From: JBBPZA01 sp963728925 | Lineage (GTDB): Bacteria; Actinomycetota; Thermoleophilia; Solirubrobacterales; Solirubrobacteraceae | Reading direction: 5' to 3' | DNA: 64,000 nt | Assembly (NCBI GenBank): GCA_963728925.1 | Contig: CAVSMB010000036.1 | Span: 32,034 to 96,033, forward strand | In this document: positions 1 to 8,201 of the stretch, in pieces | Numbering within the stretch: position 1 is the first letter of the stretch | Layout of the letters: each line of letters opens with the position of its first letter | The notes under the pieces: generated by a model | Databases searched by the model: none | Told to the model about the DNA's origin: nothing | The model's input: the letters and a program-made list of their open reading frames with translations, nothing else | Position numbers and translations under genes: made by a program

Positions 1-108
1 GTGAGCGCCTCGGGCGCGCTGCTGCGCGCGGCGCAGTCCGGAGAGCTCGGACGGGCCGACCTCGAGGCCCACGCCGCGTGCGTCCTGGCGTTGCGCAGTG
101 GCCTGTAG
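1..108 (+). CDS. C-terminal end of a protein cut by the window edge, possibly a glycoside hydrolase family 3 protein
   Basis: An open frame enters from the left edge and stops at TAG 106-108, giving about 35 residues. The tail has the pattern LLRAAQSGEL..ADLEAHAACVLALRSGL, which resembles the end of the N-terminal domain of family 3 beta-N-acetylhexosaminidases (a helix with 'A.RVLALK..GL'). That assignment rests on one short helix and is weak. The next gene starts 42 nt downstream on the same strand. The upstream part lies outside the window, so length and start are unknown. Confidence 0.4.
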   Translation: MSASGALLRAAQSGELGRADLEAHAACVLALRSGL

Positions 109-149
109 CTGCGCGGTCACGACTCCCGTATCTGGTAGAAGCGGGAGCG

Positions 150-1820
150 ATGGTCGAGCTGTCCGTCGGATCGACGCTGGCAGGATGCCGCATCGAGGCC
201 CTGATGGGCCGGGGCGGGATGGGCGTGGTCTACCTCGCCGTCCAGGAGACCATCGGCCGCCGCGTGGCGCTCAAGGTGATCGCGCCCGCGCTCGCCGCGG
301 ACCCCGCCTTCCGCCGTCGCTTCGAGGAGGAATGGCGCTCGGCCGGGGCGCTCGACGACGAGCACATCGTGCCCGTCCACGCGGCCGGGGAGGAGCGCGG
401 CGTCCTCTACGTGATCATGCGCTACGTCGAGGGATCGGACCTCGACCAGGTGCTCACCCGCGAGGGCCGGCTGGCGCCCGACCGCGCCGTCGACATCATC
501 GCGCAGGCCGCGTCGGCGCTCGACGCCGCGCACGCGGCCGGGCTCATCCATCGCGACGTCAAGCCCGCGAACATCCTGCTCGGGAACAAGCACGGTCGCG
601 CCGACTGGGTCTACCTGACCGACTTCGGGCTGACCAAGCGCGCGACAGCCGAGAGCTCGGTCGGCGGGCTGACCATGGCCGGCCAGATCGTCGGCTCGCC
701 CGACTACATGGCTCCCGAGCGCTTCGAGGGCCGCGGGATCGACGCTCGGGTCGACGTGTACGCGCTGGGCTGCGTCTTCTACCGGACCCTCACCGGCCAG
801 GTCCCGTTCGCGAAGCCGACGCTGCCCGCCAAGGCGCTGGCCCACCTCCGCGACACCGCGCCGCCGCCGAGCGTGCTCGCGCCGTGGATCCCGCCGGGCC
901 TCGATGCCGTCGTGGCCCGCGCGCTGGAGAAGGACCCCGACCGCCGCTACCAGACCGCCGGGGACTTCGTCCGCGAGGCCAGGGCCGCGCTCGCGGCGCA
1001 CCCCTCTGGGCCCGTCGCCGGCGCGACGCAGGTCGGCCCGGCGCATGGCGCCTCGCCGACGAGCGTGGCCCCTGCGCCCGTCGGCGCCGGCTACGGCGCG
1101 CCGACCCCGCCGGGCCCGCCGGGCCAGCCGCTGCCGGGCGTTGCCCTGCACGGCGCCGCGTCGCCGGGGGGCGGGCCGCCAGGCGCGCCTGCGCCCGGCG
1201 CCGCGTGGCCCGGGCCCGCGCCACCCTACGGGGCGAGTGGGTCGGCGAAGGGCGGTGGCCGGCGCGGCCTCGTCATCGCGATCGTCGTCGGCGCCCTGAG
1301 CGCGATCGCCGCGGTCGTCGTCATCGCCGTGGTCGCGACTGGCGGCGGGGACGACACGCTCGACGACGCGACGGTCCAGCGCGACGTCTCCCGGTTCCTC
1401 ACCTCGCGCCTGGAGTCCTCGACCACCGCGAGCTGTCCGCCGGGTGTCGACAAGAAGGCCGGGACGAGCTTCTCCTGCACGGGCCGGACCGCCGAGGGCG
1501 GCGACGTCCGCGTCGCCGTGCGTGAGCGCGACGACAGCGGCTCGCTGACGAAGCGCATCACGTCGGCGACCTACGACAACGGCCCGCTCGTCGACAGCAT
1601 CCGCCGCTACTACCGCGACAACAAGCGGCGGTTGGGGTACGACGTCGCCACGCTGACCTGCCCGGCGGAGTACGACGCGGTCAGCCGGCGAAGCCTGACC
1701 TGCAAGGCCCGCTACACCGACGACGTCAAGGCGAACATCGACGTCAAGATCGACGGCCCCGCCAACCGCTTCAAGTGGTTCGAGGTCGGCACGGCGGCCA
1801 ACAAGGGCTCGAGCGCATGA
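150..1820 (+). CDS. Membrane-anchored serine/threonine protein kinase with DUF4333-like sensor region
   Basis: This 556-residue protein is a PknB-type eukaryotic-like kinase. The glycine loop GRGGMG (20-25), Lys42, the catalytic HRDVKPAN (134-141) and DFG (158-160) are all present, so it should be active. A Pro/Ala/Gly-rich linker (about 295-365) leads to one membrane helix (about 373-397), and about 155 residues lie outside. The outer part has two copies of a Cys-pair module (SCPPGV...FSC and TCPAEY...LTC) like DUF4333, so each copy may hold one disulfide. It likely senses an envelope signal; the ligand is unknown. ATG 150 is chosen because the kinase fold begins about 12 residues later and GCGGGAG lies just upstream; an earlier GTG at 78 would add 24 residues unlike the family. 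Confidence 0.9.
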   Translation: MVELSVGSTLAGCRIEALMGRGGMGVVYLAVQETIGRRVALKVIAPALAADPAFRRRFEEEWRSAGALDDEHIVPVHAAGEERGVLYVIMRYVEGSDLDQVLTREGRLAPDRAVDIIAQAASALDAAHAAGLIHRDVKPANILLGNKHGRADWVYLTDFGLTKRATAESSVGGLTMAGQIVGSPDYMAPERFEGRGIDARVDVYALGCVFYRTLTGQVPFAKPTLPAKALAHLRDTAPPPSVLAPWIPPGLDAVVARALEKDPDRRYQTAGDFVREARAALAAHPSGPVAGATQVGPAHGASPTSVAPAPVGAGYGAPTPPGPPGQPLPGVALHGAASPGGGPPGAPAPGAAWPGPAPPYGASGSAKGGGRRGLVIAIVVGALSAIAAVVVIAVVATGGGDDTLDDATVQRDVSRFLTSRLESSTTASCPPGVDKKAGTSFSCTGRTAEGGDVRVAVRERDDSGSLTKRITSATYDNGPLVDSIRRYYRDNKRRLGYDVATLTCPAEYDAVSRRSLTCKARYTDDVKANIDVKIDGPANRFKWFEVGTAANKGSSA

Positions 1821-1852
1821 GCTCCGGCGCATTCCCAACCAGGTCTGTCTAG

Positions 1853-1858
1853 TAGGCT
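1853..1858 (+). promoter_or_regulatory. -10-like hexamer TAGGCT before carbonic anhydrase
   Basis: TAGGCT lies 36 nt before the carbonic anhydrase ATG. The message would have a short leader carrying the Shine-Dalgarno-like CAGGAG. No convincing -35 is visible. Confidence 0.35.
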
Positions 1859-1894
1859 CGCGGCACCTGTGCAGCAACGACCAGGAGCGAGACG

Positions 1895-2386
1895 ATGAGC
1901 GCCACTGACGATCTGCTGACCAACAACGAGCGCTACGCCGAGACCTTCGACAAGGGTGGCCTGCCGCTGCCCCCGTCCAAGAAGGTCGCCGTCGTCGCGT
2001 GCATGGACGCGCGCGTCATGCCCGCGCTGCTGCTGGGCCTGAACGAGGGCGAGGCCCACGTGATCCGCAACGCCGGGGGCGTGGTCACCGACGACGAGAT
2101 CCGCTCGCTGGCGATCTCCCAGCGCCTGCTCGGGACCGAGGAGATCATCCTCATCCACCACACGGACTGCGGGATGCTCACCTTCACCGACGACGACTTC
2201 AAGCGCTCGATCCAGGACGACGTGGGCGTCAAGCCGACGTGGTCGGCCGAGGCGTTCGGCGACCTCGAGGAGGACGTCCGCCAGTCGATCGCACGCATCA
2301 AGTCGAGCCCGTTCGTCCCGAACAAGGACAGCGTGCGCGGCTTCGTCTACGACGTCGAGACGGGCCGCTTGAACGAGGTGACGTGA
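1895..2386 (+). CDS. Beta-class carbonic anhydrase
   Basis: The 163-residue protein interconverts CO2 and bicarbonate with a zinc ion. The ligand and proton-relay signature is complete: Cys36-x-Asp38-x-Arg40 (CMDAR), and His89-x-x-Cys92 (HTDC). Its small size matches the short mycobacterial Rv1284-type beta enzymes. CCAGGAG is a good ribosome binding site ten nt before the ATG. The last codons overlap the start of the next gene (GTGA), so the two are probably translated together, although no metabolic link is obvious. Confidence 0.93.
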   Translation: MSATDDLLTNNERYAETFDKGGLPLPPSKKVAVVACMDARVMPALLLGLNEGEAHVIRNAGGVVTDDEIRSLAISQRLLGTEEIILIHHTDCGMLTFTDDDFKRSIQDDVGVKPTWSAEAFGDLEEDVRQSIARIKSSPFVPNKDSVRGFVYDVETGRLNEVT

Positions 2387-3195
2387 GCGCGGTCGCGGCC
2401 GGGCTCGCCTACCGCGAGGCCGTGCCCCAGGGGCCGTCGAAGGGCGATGCGCTCTTCCTCCACGGCTATCCGGAGTCCTCCTTCATGTGGCGCGAGGCGA
2501 TGCGCGCGGCTGCGGGTGCGGGCTGGCGCGCCGTCGCCCCCGACCTCCCCGGCTTCGGCGACTCGATCGCCGACCCTCCGGGGACGTGGGAACGCCACAT
2601 CGAGGCGGTCGAGCGCTTCCGCGCCGAGCTCGGCCTCGAGCGGGTGGCGCTCGTCGTCCACGACTGGGGCGGGCTGATCGGCCTGCGCTGGGCGTGCGAC
2701 CACCCCGAGGCGGTCCGCGCGCTGGTCATCTCGGACACCGGCTTCTTCGCCGACGGCAAGTGGCACGGCCTCGCCCTCGCGATGCGGACGGAGGGCCAGG
2801 GCGAGGAGCTGGTGGAGCAGATGACCCTCCAGGGCCTCGCCGGCGCCCTGCGGGCGGTGAGCCCCGGGGTGACCGATGAGGCCGTCGCCCACTACTTCAA
2901 GGCCTTTGGCGACGAGGAGCGCCGCCGCGGCCAACTCGAGCTCTACCGCTCCGGGGACTTCGAGAAGCTCGGCCCCTACGAGGGCCGCCTCGCCGCGCTT
3001 GGCGTGCCGACGCTGCTGGAGTGGGGCGAGAACGACCCCTTCGCGCCGGTCGCGAGCGCGCACCGCCTGGCGAAGGAGATCCCCGGCGCGCAGCTCGACG
3101 TCGTCGAGGGCGCGGGCCACTTCGTGTGGGAGGACGCTCCCGGCCGGACCGCCGAGGCGCTGGCCGAGTTCCTGGAGGGGCTGCCGCCCTCCTAG
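2383..3195 (+). CDS. Alpha/beta hydrolase of the haloalkane dehalogenase / epoxide hydrolase group
   Basis: This is a 270-residue alpha/beta-hydrolase with an aspartate nucleophile instead of serine. The elbow reads VVHDWGG, as in haloalkane dehalogenases and soluble epoxide hydrolases. The oxyanion loop is HGYPESS, the acid is in GENDPF, and the catalytic His is in GHFVWED. In haloalkane dehalogenases the residue after HG is usually Asn or Glu; here it is Tyr, so halide binding is uncertain and epoxide or ester hydrolysis is equally possible. The GTG start overlaps the carbonic anhydrase stop by 4 nt, indicating translational coupling. Confidence 0.85.
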   Translation: MSAVAAGLAYREAVPQGPSKGDALFLHGYPESSFMWREAMRAAAGAGWRAVAPDLPGFGDSIADPPGTWERHIEAVERFRAELGLERVALVVHDWGGLIGLRWACDHPEAVRALVISDTGFFADGKWHGLALAMRTEGQGEELVEQMTLQGLAGALRAVSPGVTDEAVAHYFKAFGDEERRRGQLELYRSGDFEKLGPYEGRLAALGVPTLLEWGENDPFAPVASAHRLAKEIPGAQLDVVEGAGHFVWEDAPGRTAEALAEFLEGLPPS

Positions 3196-3295
3196 CGCGG
3201 CAGAGCCAGGGTCTCTCGTCACGGTCGCGTAAGACGGGCGGTCCGGAACGGTTGCACCAGCGACACGTTTCCCCCACGGACGGAAGGAGCGGCTC

Positions 3296-4018
3296 ATGCC
3301 GCACTACTACAAGGGATTCCTCGCGGTCTGGCGTCCGCTTGGCAGCTCGTACTTCTGGGTCACCGGTCAGGAGGCCCAGGAGTTCAAGGAGCTGGACACG
3401 GCTCATTTCCAGAGCGGCCTGCGCCTCGCGGACGTCGACTTCTACGACACCCTCGGGACCTACACCGCGATCTGGCGCCCCGGCTCAGGTGCGCAGCACT
3501 GGCAGGCGTGGCTCTCGGCGCAGGACTTCAAGCAGCAGGACGACGCGCAGTTCCAAGCCGGACGCCGGCTCGCCGCGATCGAGCGCTCCGATAACGGCGT
3601 CCTGGGCGTGTGGCGCGCCGGCAACGGCGGCCAGCGGTGGGTGACCGGGAAGGGCTTCGACGAGGTCGTGGACCTCGACGAGCAGCTTCTCGCCCAGGGC
3701 CTGCGGATGACGCGGCTGGTGCGGACGAACGGCTCCTTCACGGCCGTGTGGCGAAGTGGAACAGGCACGGAGCGCTGGCACGCCGGGCTGACCCAGTCGC
3801 AGTTCGACTCGATCTCCCTCGACTACTACACGCAGGGCCTGCGCATCGTCTCGGTCGACCTCGCCGACGGCGGGTACTCGGCCGTCTGGCGCCCGGGAAG
3901 CGGCGCGCAGTGGGTCCACTCGGGCCTCACGCTCGCCCAGCTCGAGGCGAAGGACGAGCAGTACAAGACGGACGGCCTGGGCCTGCTCACGCTCAAGGCC
4001 AAGCGCTACTCCAGCTGA
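3296..4018 (+). CDS. Five-repeat protein of bacterial tandem repeat domain type (BTRD1-like)
   Basis: The 240-residue protein is almost wholly made of five repeats of about 47 residues. Each has the core [FYVL]xAVWR-x-G-(S/N)GxQ-W, then a helix with F or L plus D/Q, then QGLRL and a strand ending in D. Examples are YTAIWRPGSGAQHWQ, FTAVWRSGTGTERWH and YSAVWRPGSGAQWVH. The pattern matches the family known as bacterial tandem repeat domain 1, found in secreted proteins and attached to some peptidases. There is no signal peptide and no catalytic domain here, so the repeats stand alone; binding or structural use is inference. GGAAGGAGC is a strong ribosome binding site. A hairpin follows the stop. 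Confidence 0.75.
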   Translation: MPHYYKGFLAVWRPLGSSYFWVTGQEAQEFKELDTAHFQSGLRLADVDFYDTLGTYTAIWRPGSGAQHWQAWLSAQDFKQQDDAQFQAGRRLAAIERSDNGVLGVWRAGNGGQRWVTGKGFDEVVDLDEQLLAQGLRMTRLVRTNGSFTAVWRSGTGTERWHAGLTQSQFDSISLDYYTQGLRIVSVDLADGGYSAVWRPGSGAQWVHSGLTLAQLEAKDEQYKTDGLGLLTLKAKRYSS

Positions 4019-4036
4019 GGACCGTTCCGGGGGCTT

Positions 4037-4064
4037 CGGAGGGCGGTCGAGGGACCGTCCTCCG
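4037..4064. terminator. Hairpin between convergent genes
   Basis: CGGAGGGCGGTC and GACCGTCCTCCG can pair over 12 positions (one G-T) around a GAGG loop. It sits between the stop of the repeat protein and the stop of menC and could end both transcripts. There is no T-run, as is usual in such GC-rich DNA. Confidence 0.55.
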
Positions 4065-4085
4065 GGGTCGACGGGCGGCCCGCCG

Positions 4086-5108
4086 CTAGACCGGATCGAC
4101 GCCGAGCCCCGGCCCGGTCGGCACCGCGATCGCCCCGTCGCGCGGTGGGAAGGGATCGTCGATGTCGGCGAAGAGGCCGACGGTGGCGAGCCCGCACGCC
4201 GGCAGCGGGGCGAGGGCGGCGGCGGCGTGCAGGGCCGCCGCGACGCCGACTGGGCCCTCGAAAGTCGAGGCGAGGTAGACGTCCGCGCCCGTGGCCCGCA
4301 CGGCAACCGCGTCGGCCAGCAGGGGGGAGATCCCTCCCGAGCGCGAGAGCTTCAGGCATACCGCGTCGGCGGCGCCCGAGAGCAGCGCGCGCGGCTGCGC
4401 GCCGGTCTCGTCCATCGCGATGCGCACCGCGACGCCCTCGCGGACCTCGCGCAGCCCGGCGAGGCCGTGCGCAGGCTCCTCGACGAGCTCGAGGCCCGCG
4501 GCCTGCAGCGCACCGATGGCGGCGATCGCCTCGCGCGGGCCCCAGGCCCCGTTGGCGTCGAGACGCAGGTCGACCTCGGGTCCCACCGCCGCGCGCACGG
4601 CGGCGACGCGCCCCGCGTCGTCGCCGACGCCCACCTTGAGCTTGACGCAGCCAAAGCCGCGGCGCACGGCGTCGGCCGCCTCGGCGCCCGCCCCGGCGCG
4701 GTCAAGCGCGCCGATCGTCGCGTTGACCGGCACGCTCGCGGCGGGCTCGCGGGCAAGCATGGCGGCCACCGGCCGCCGCTCGCGTCGCCCGCGCAGGTCC
4801 CACAGCGCGAGGTCGAGGCCGGCGAGCGCCTGAGGGAGGTCGGCGGCGTCGCGACACGCGTCGAGGCGGTCGCCGGGCAGCATGCCCTCGCTCCGCGAAA
4901 GCACGCGGGCGTAGGCCTCGAGCGCGGTGCGCGTCGCAGCGAGCGAGACGCCGTCGTAGGGCTCGAGCGGCGCCGCCTCGCCCCAGCCGGTCACTCCGTC
5001 GCGGTCGGTCACCGAGACCAGCAGCACCTCGCGGCGCTCGAGCGTCCCGTGCGCCGTCGGCAGCGGCGCGCGGAACCGGTAGGCCCGCTCGTGGACGGCC
5101 AGCTCCAT
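4086..5108 (-). CDS. menC: o-Succinylbenzoate synthase
   Basis: The 340-residue enolase-superfamily enzyme dehydrates SHCHC to o-succinylbenzoate in menaquinone synthesis. The barrel shows the lysine pair of KLKVG, metal ligands in RLDANGAW (Asp), VEEPAHG (Glu) and MDETG (Asp), and the second catalytic lysine in CLKLSRSGG. The capping domain holds GWGEAAPLEPY. It is the last gene of a minus-strand run menB-menA-menC with gaps under 10 nt. Related muconate-lactonizing or N-acylamino-acid racemase activity is possible from the fold, but the menaquinone neighbours favour MenC. Confidence 0.9.
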   Translation of the reverse strand: MELAVHERAYRFRAPLPTAHGTLERREVLLVSVTDRDGVTGWGEAAPLEPYDGVSLAATRTALEAYARVLSRSEGMLPGDRLDACRDAADLPQALAGLDLALWDLRGRRERRPVAAMLAREPAASVPVNATIGALDRAGAGAEAADAVRRGFGCVKLKVGVGDDAGRVAAVRAAVGPEVDLRLDANGAWGPREAIAAIGALQAAGLELVEEPAHGLAGLREVREGVAVRIAMDETGAQPRALLSGAADAVCLKLSRSGGISPLLADAVAVRATGADVYLASTFEGPVGVAAALHAAAALAPLPACGLATVGLFADIDDPFPPRDGAIAVPTGPGLGVDPV

Positions 5109-5115
5109 CGCGCGC

Positions 5116-6009
5116 TCAGCTCAGGAGCAGCGCGGCCGCGAGCAGCACGCAGAAGGCGAGCTGCAGCAGTCCCGTGCGCCCGAGGGCCTCGTTGAGGGAG
5201 GGCCCGTCGGTGCGGTTGCGGACGAGGCGGACGAGCGGGACCGCGAGCGGCAGCGCGAGCCACGGGAGGAGCAGCCACGCCGACAGGCCGGCGCCGCCGA
5301 GCAGCCAGATCAGCGGCGGGCACAAGAAGGCGCCGTAGACCATGGCCGCGAAGAGCCCGCGCGCGCGGTGGCGCCCGAGGCGCACGACCAGCGTCTTCTT
5401 GCCCGCGCGCCGGTCGGTGTCGATGTCGCGCACGTTGTTGACCACGAGGATCGCCGAGGCCAGCAATCCGACGGGGACGGCGAAGGCGAGGGCCTCCCAC
5501 GCCATCTCCTCGGTCTGGACGAAGTAGGACCCGGTCACCGCGACGATGCCGAAGAAGAGGAACACGAAGAGCTCGCCCAGCCCCTCGTAGCCGTAGGGCC
5601 GCGGGCCGCCGGTGTAGAGCACGCCGGCGAGGATCGACGCGGCGCCGATGACCAGCAGCTGCCAGCCGGCGATCGCAATGAGGTAGATCCCGACGAGGAC
5701 GGCGACGCCGAAGGAGAACCACGTCGCGACGAGCACCTGGCGCGGCGGCACGAGCCCGCCGGCGGTGACGCGGACGGGGCCGAGGCGGTCCTCGGCGTCG
5801 GCGCCGCGGCGGGCGTCGGAGTAGTCGTTCGACAGGTTGGTTCCGACCTGGATGAACAGCGCGCCGATCAGCGTCGCGGCGAACGCGAGCCAGTGGAACT
5901 CGCCGTCGTGGGCGGCGAGCGCCGTTCCGACGAGCACCGGCGCGACGGCGGCCGGCAGCGTCCGCGGCCGGGCGGCCATCAGCCAGATGCGGGCGCTGCC
6001 GGCGGGCAC
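5116..6009 (-). CDS. menA: 1,4-Dihydroxy-2-naphthoate polyprenyltransferase
   Basis: The 297-residue UbiA-family membrane enzyme attaches the isoprenoid tail to DHNA. About eight hydrophobic segments are visible. The first prenyl-diphosphate motif is NLSNDYSDARRGAD and the second is RDIDTDRRAGKKTL, both with the expected Asp spacing. The start used is GTG at 6009; a methionine eleven codons later (MAARPRTLP) is a credible alternative because the family usually begins near this RPRTLP segment. It lies 4 nt after menB and 7 nt before menC, so the three are one operon. Confidence 0.92.
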   Translation of the reverse strand: MPAGSARIWLMAARPRTLPAAVAPVLVGTALAAHDGEFHWLAFAATLIGALFIQVGTNLSNDYSDARRGADAEDRLGPVRVTAGGLVPPRQVLVATWFSFGVAVLVGIYLIAIAGWQLLVIGAASILAGVLYTGGPRPYGYEGLGELFVFLFFGIVAVTGSYFVQTEEMAWEALAFAVPVGLLASAILVVNNVRDIDTDRRAGKKTLVVRLGRHRARGLFAAMVYGAFLCPPLIWLLGGAGLSAWLLLPWLALPLAVPLVRLVRNRTDGPSLNEALGRTGLLQLAFCVLLAAALLLS

Positions 6010-6013
6010 GCTC

Positions 6014-6847
6014 TCAGGGGCGCCTGGGGAACTTCGTGAAGTCGGCTGGGCGCTTCTCGACGTAGGCGTCGCGGCCCTCCTGCGCCTCGTCGGAGCCGTA
6101 GAACAGGAGGTTCGCGTCGTGGGCGAGCTGCTGCAGTCCCGCGTAGCCGTCCTCGGAGGCGTGGAAGGACGCCTTGAGTAGCCGCAGGGCGAAGGGGGAG
6201 AGGGCGAGCATCTCGCGACACCAGGCGACGGTCTCCTCCTCGAGCCGCTCGAGCGGCACCACGGTGTTCACGAGCCCCATGTCGAGCGCCTGCGCGGCGT
6301 CGTACTGACGGCACAGGAACCAGATCTCCTTCGCCTTCTTCGCTCCGACCAGGTCGGCCAGCAGGCTCGCGCCGAAGCCGCCGTCGAACGAGCCGACGCG
6401 CGGCCCGACCTGCCCGAAGCGGGCGTTGTCGGCGGCGATGGTGAGGTCGCACACGAGGTGGAGGACGTGGCCGCCGCCGATCGCGTAGCCCGCCACCATG
6501 GCGACCACCGGCTTGGGCAGCCTGCGGATCTGCACGTGAAGATCGGTGACGTGGAAGCGGCCGATCCGGTCGGAGGCGGCGGGGTCCTCGAGGTAGCCCG
6601 CATCGCCGCGGACGCGCTGGTCGCCACCCGAGCAGAAGGCGAGCGGGCCCTCGCCGCTGAGCACGACGACCCCGACCGCGCGGTCCTCGCGCGCCGCCTC
6701 GAAGGCGCGCGAGAGCTCGACAACCGTCTGGGGCCGGAAGGCGTTGCGCACGTCCGGGCGGTCGATGGTGATCTTGGCGATGCCGTCGCCCGAGGTCTCG
6801 AAGCGGATGTCCGAGTAGTCCCCGGCGGGCGTCCAGGTGACGGCCAC
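6014..6847 (-). CDS. menB: 1,4-Dihydroxy-2-naphthoyl-CoA synthase
   Basis: The 277-residue crotonase-fold enzyme closes the second ring of the naphthoquinone. The classic MenB segments are present: TIDRPDVRNAF, SGGDQRVRG, the oxyanion stretch AIGGGHVLH, and FGQVGPRVGSFDGGFG. I start at GTG 6847 because TAGGGT lies 7 nt upstream and the protein then begins VAVTWTPAGDYSDI, as MenB proteins do. The longest frame would start at ATG 6898 and would overlap the divergent menE start, which is unlikely. GTG 6856 is another option. Confidence 0.93.
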   Translation of the reverse strand: MAVTWTPAGDYSDIRFETSGDGIAKITIDRPDVRNAFRPQTVVELSRAFEAAREDRAVGVVVLSGEGPLAFCSGGDQRVRGDAGYLEDPAASDRIGRFHVTDLHVQIRRLPKPVVAMVAGYAIGGGHVLHLVCDLTIAADNARFGQVGPRVGSFDGGFGASLLADLVGAKKAKEIWFLCRQYDAAQALDMGLVNTVVPLERLEEETVAWCREMLALSPFALRLLKASFHASEDGYAGLQQLAHDANLLFYGSDEAQEGRDAYVEKRPADFTKFPRRP

Positions 6848-6854
6848 GGCGGGC

Positions 6855-6889
6855 ACCCTAGAGGATCCCCCGGGGCGCCCCTCTAGCCT
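6855..6889. promoter_or_regulatory. Divergent menB/menE promoter region
   Basis: Two -10-like hexamers face apart: TAGGGT on the minus strand (6860-6855), 7 nt before the menB GTG, and TAGCCT on the plus strand (6884-6889), 7 nt before the menE ATG. Neither gene has a Shine-Dalgarno sequence in this 49-nt gap, so both messages look leaderless. The GC-rich GGGGCGCCCC between them is palindromic. Confidence 0.55.
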
Positions 6890-6896
6890 CACCCGC

Positions 6897-8183
6897 ATGC
6901 ACGTCCCCGCCTGGCTGCCGCGGGCGGCCGCCGTGGCGCCGGAGCGCCCGGCGCTCGAGGTCCCCGGGGCGACCCTCTCCTACGCTGAGCTCGATGCCGG
7001 CGCCGCCGCCGGGGCCTCGGCGCTCGCCGCGCGAGGCATCGAGCCCGGTGACCGCGTCGCCCTGTTCCTTGAGGCCGGCGAGGCCTTCGTCGTCGCGCTG
7101 CACGCGTGCCTGCGGCTCGGCGCGGTCGCGATGCCGGTCGACCTGCGCCTGGGTGAGCGCGAGCACGCCGCGCAGACGGGCAGTGCGGCGCTCGTCGTCG
7201 ACGCGCCGCTCGAGGGGCCCGCAGCGGGAGGCGCACCGTCTCTTGCACCCCACGATCTCGACGCGCCGGCGGTCGTCGTGCACACGTCGGGGACCTCGGG
7301 CGCCGCCACGCCGGTGCAGCTCACCTACGGGAACCTGCTGTGGAGCGCGATGGGCTCGGCCGTCGCGCTCGGCCTCGACGCCTCCGAGCGCTGGCTGTGC
7401 CCGCTGCCGCTCACCCACGTCGGGGGCCTCTCGATCCTTGTCCGCAGCGCGATCGCGGGCACCACGGCCGTCGTTCACCCGCGATTCGACACCGACCGCG
7501 TTCTCGCGTCGCTCGAGGGCGAACGCATCACCGTGGTGTCGCTCGTGCCCACGATGGCTGCCCGGCTCCTCGACGCCGGGCTGCGGCGCCCGCCGGACCT
7601 TCGCTGGGCGCTGATCGGCGGGGCGCCGCTTGAGCCCGCGCTCGAGCGCCGCGCGCGCGAGGCCGGGCTGCCGGTCGCCGAGACCTACGGCCTGACCCAG
7701 GCGGCCTCGCAGGTGGCGACCGACGGCGTCCCGCTCGTCTGCACTCAGGTGGCGATCGCCCCTGACGGAGAGATCCTCGTCGCCGGGCCGACCGTGGCGC
7801 CCGGCGCCGTCGCTCCCGACGGCTGGCTGCACACCGGCGACCTTGGGATGCTCGACGAGCGCGCGCGGCTGTCCGTGACCGGCCGCGGCGCCGACACCAT
7901 CGTGAGCGGGGGCGAGAACGTCGCGCCGACCGAGGTGGAGGCTGCGCTGCTGGAGCATCCGGGCGTCGCCGAGGCCGCCGTGCACGGACGGCACGACCCC
8001 GAGTGGGGGGAGGCGATCGTGGCGACCGTCGTCCTGCGCGATGGAGCGCGGCCGACGGAGGAGGAGCTGCGCGCGCACGTCGCCCAACGCCTCGCGCGCT
8101 TCAAGGTCCCGAAGGAGGTGCGCGTCGCGGCCGGGCTGCCGCGCACGGCGTCGGGAAAGCTGCGGCGCGGCGAGCTGCGCTGA
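6897..8183 (+). CDS. menE: o-Succinylbenzoate--CoA ligase
   Basis: This 428-residue ANL-superfamily enzyme activates o-succinylbenzoate with ATP and CoA, giving the MenB substrate. The phosphate loop is HTSGTSGAATPVQLT, the AMP-binding motif is AETYGLTQAASQV, the hinge region reads WLHTGDLGML and GRGADTIVSGGENVAPTEVE, and the C-terminal catalytic lysine is in PRTASGKLRRG. The divergent position against menBAC supports the assignment. ATG 6897 sits 7 nt after TAGCCT, consistent with a leaderless start. Confidence 0.92.
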   Translation: MHVPAWLPRAAAVAPERPALEVPGATLSYAELDAGAAAGASALAARGIEPGDRVALFLEAGEAFVVALHACLRLGAVAMPVDLRLGEREHAAQTGSAALVVDAPLEGPAAGGAPSLAPHDLDAPAVVVHTSGTSGAATPVQLTYGNLLWSAMGSAVALGLDASERWLCPLPLTHVGGLSILVRSAIAGTTAVVHPRFDTDRVLASLEGERITVVSLVPTMAARLLDAGLRRPPDLRWALIGGAPLEPALERRAREAGLPVAETYGLTQAASQVATDGVPLVCTQVAIAPDGEILVAGPTVAPGAVAPDGWLHTGDLGMLDERARLSVTGRGADTIVSGGENVAPTEVEAALLEHPGVAEAAVHGRHDPEWGEAIVATVVLRDGARPTEEELRAHVAQRLARFKVPKEVRVAAGLPRTASGKLRRGELR

Positions 8184-8201
8184 CCGGCACACTTCTCGGC
8201 C

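Noticed and set aside
117..1877. A 586-codon minus-strand open frame opposite the kinase
   Set aside because: Its translation is Arg/Val/Asp-rich with no domain, while the plus strand has a perfect kinase. Long antisense frames are expected at this GC content; the same applies to large frames at 2347-3297, 12471-14474, 26584-28131 and 46817-48466.
3297..4018. Beta-propeller enzyme
   Set aside because: The repeat length of ~47 and the AVWR/QGLRL pattern fit BTRD-type repeats; no catalytic motif was found.
6848..6898. menB start at ATG 6898
   Set aside because: It would overlap the menE start codon and add residues unlike MenB; GTG 6847 fits the promoter and the family.
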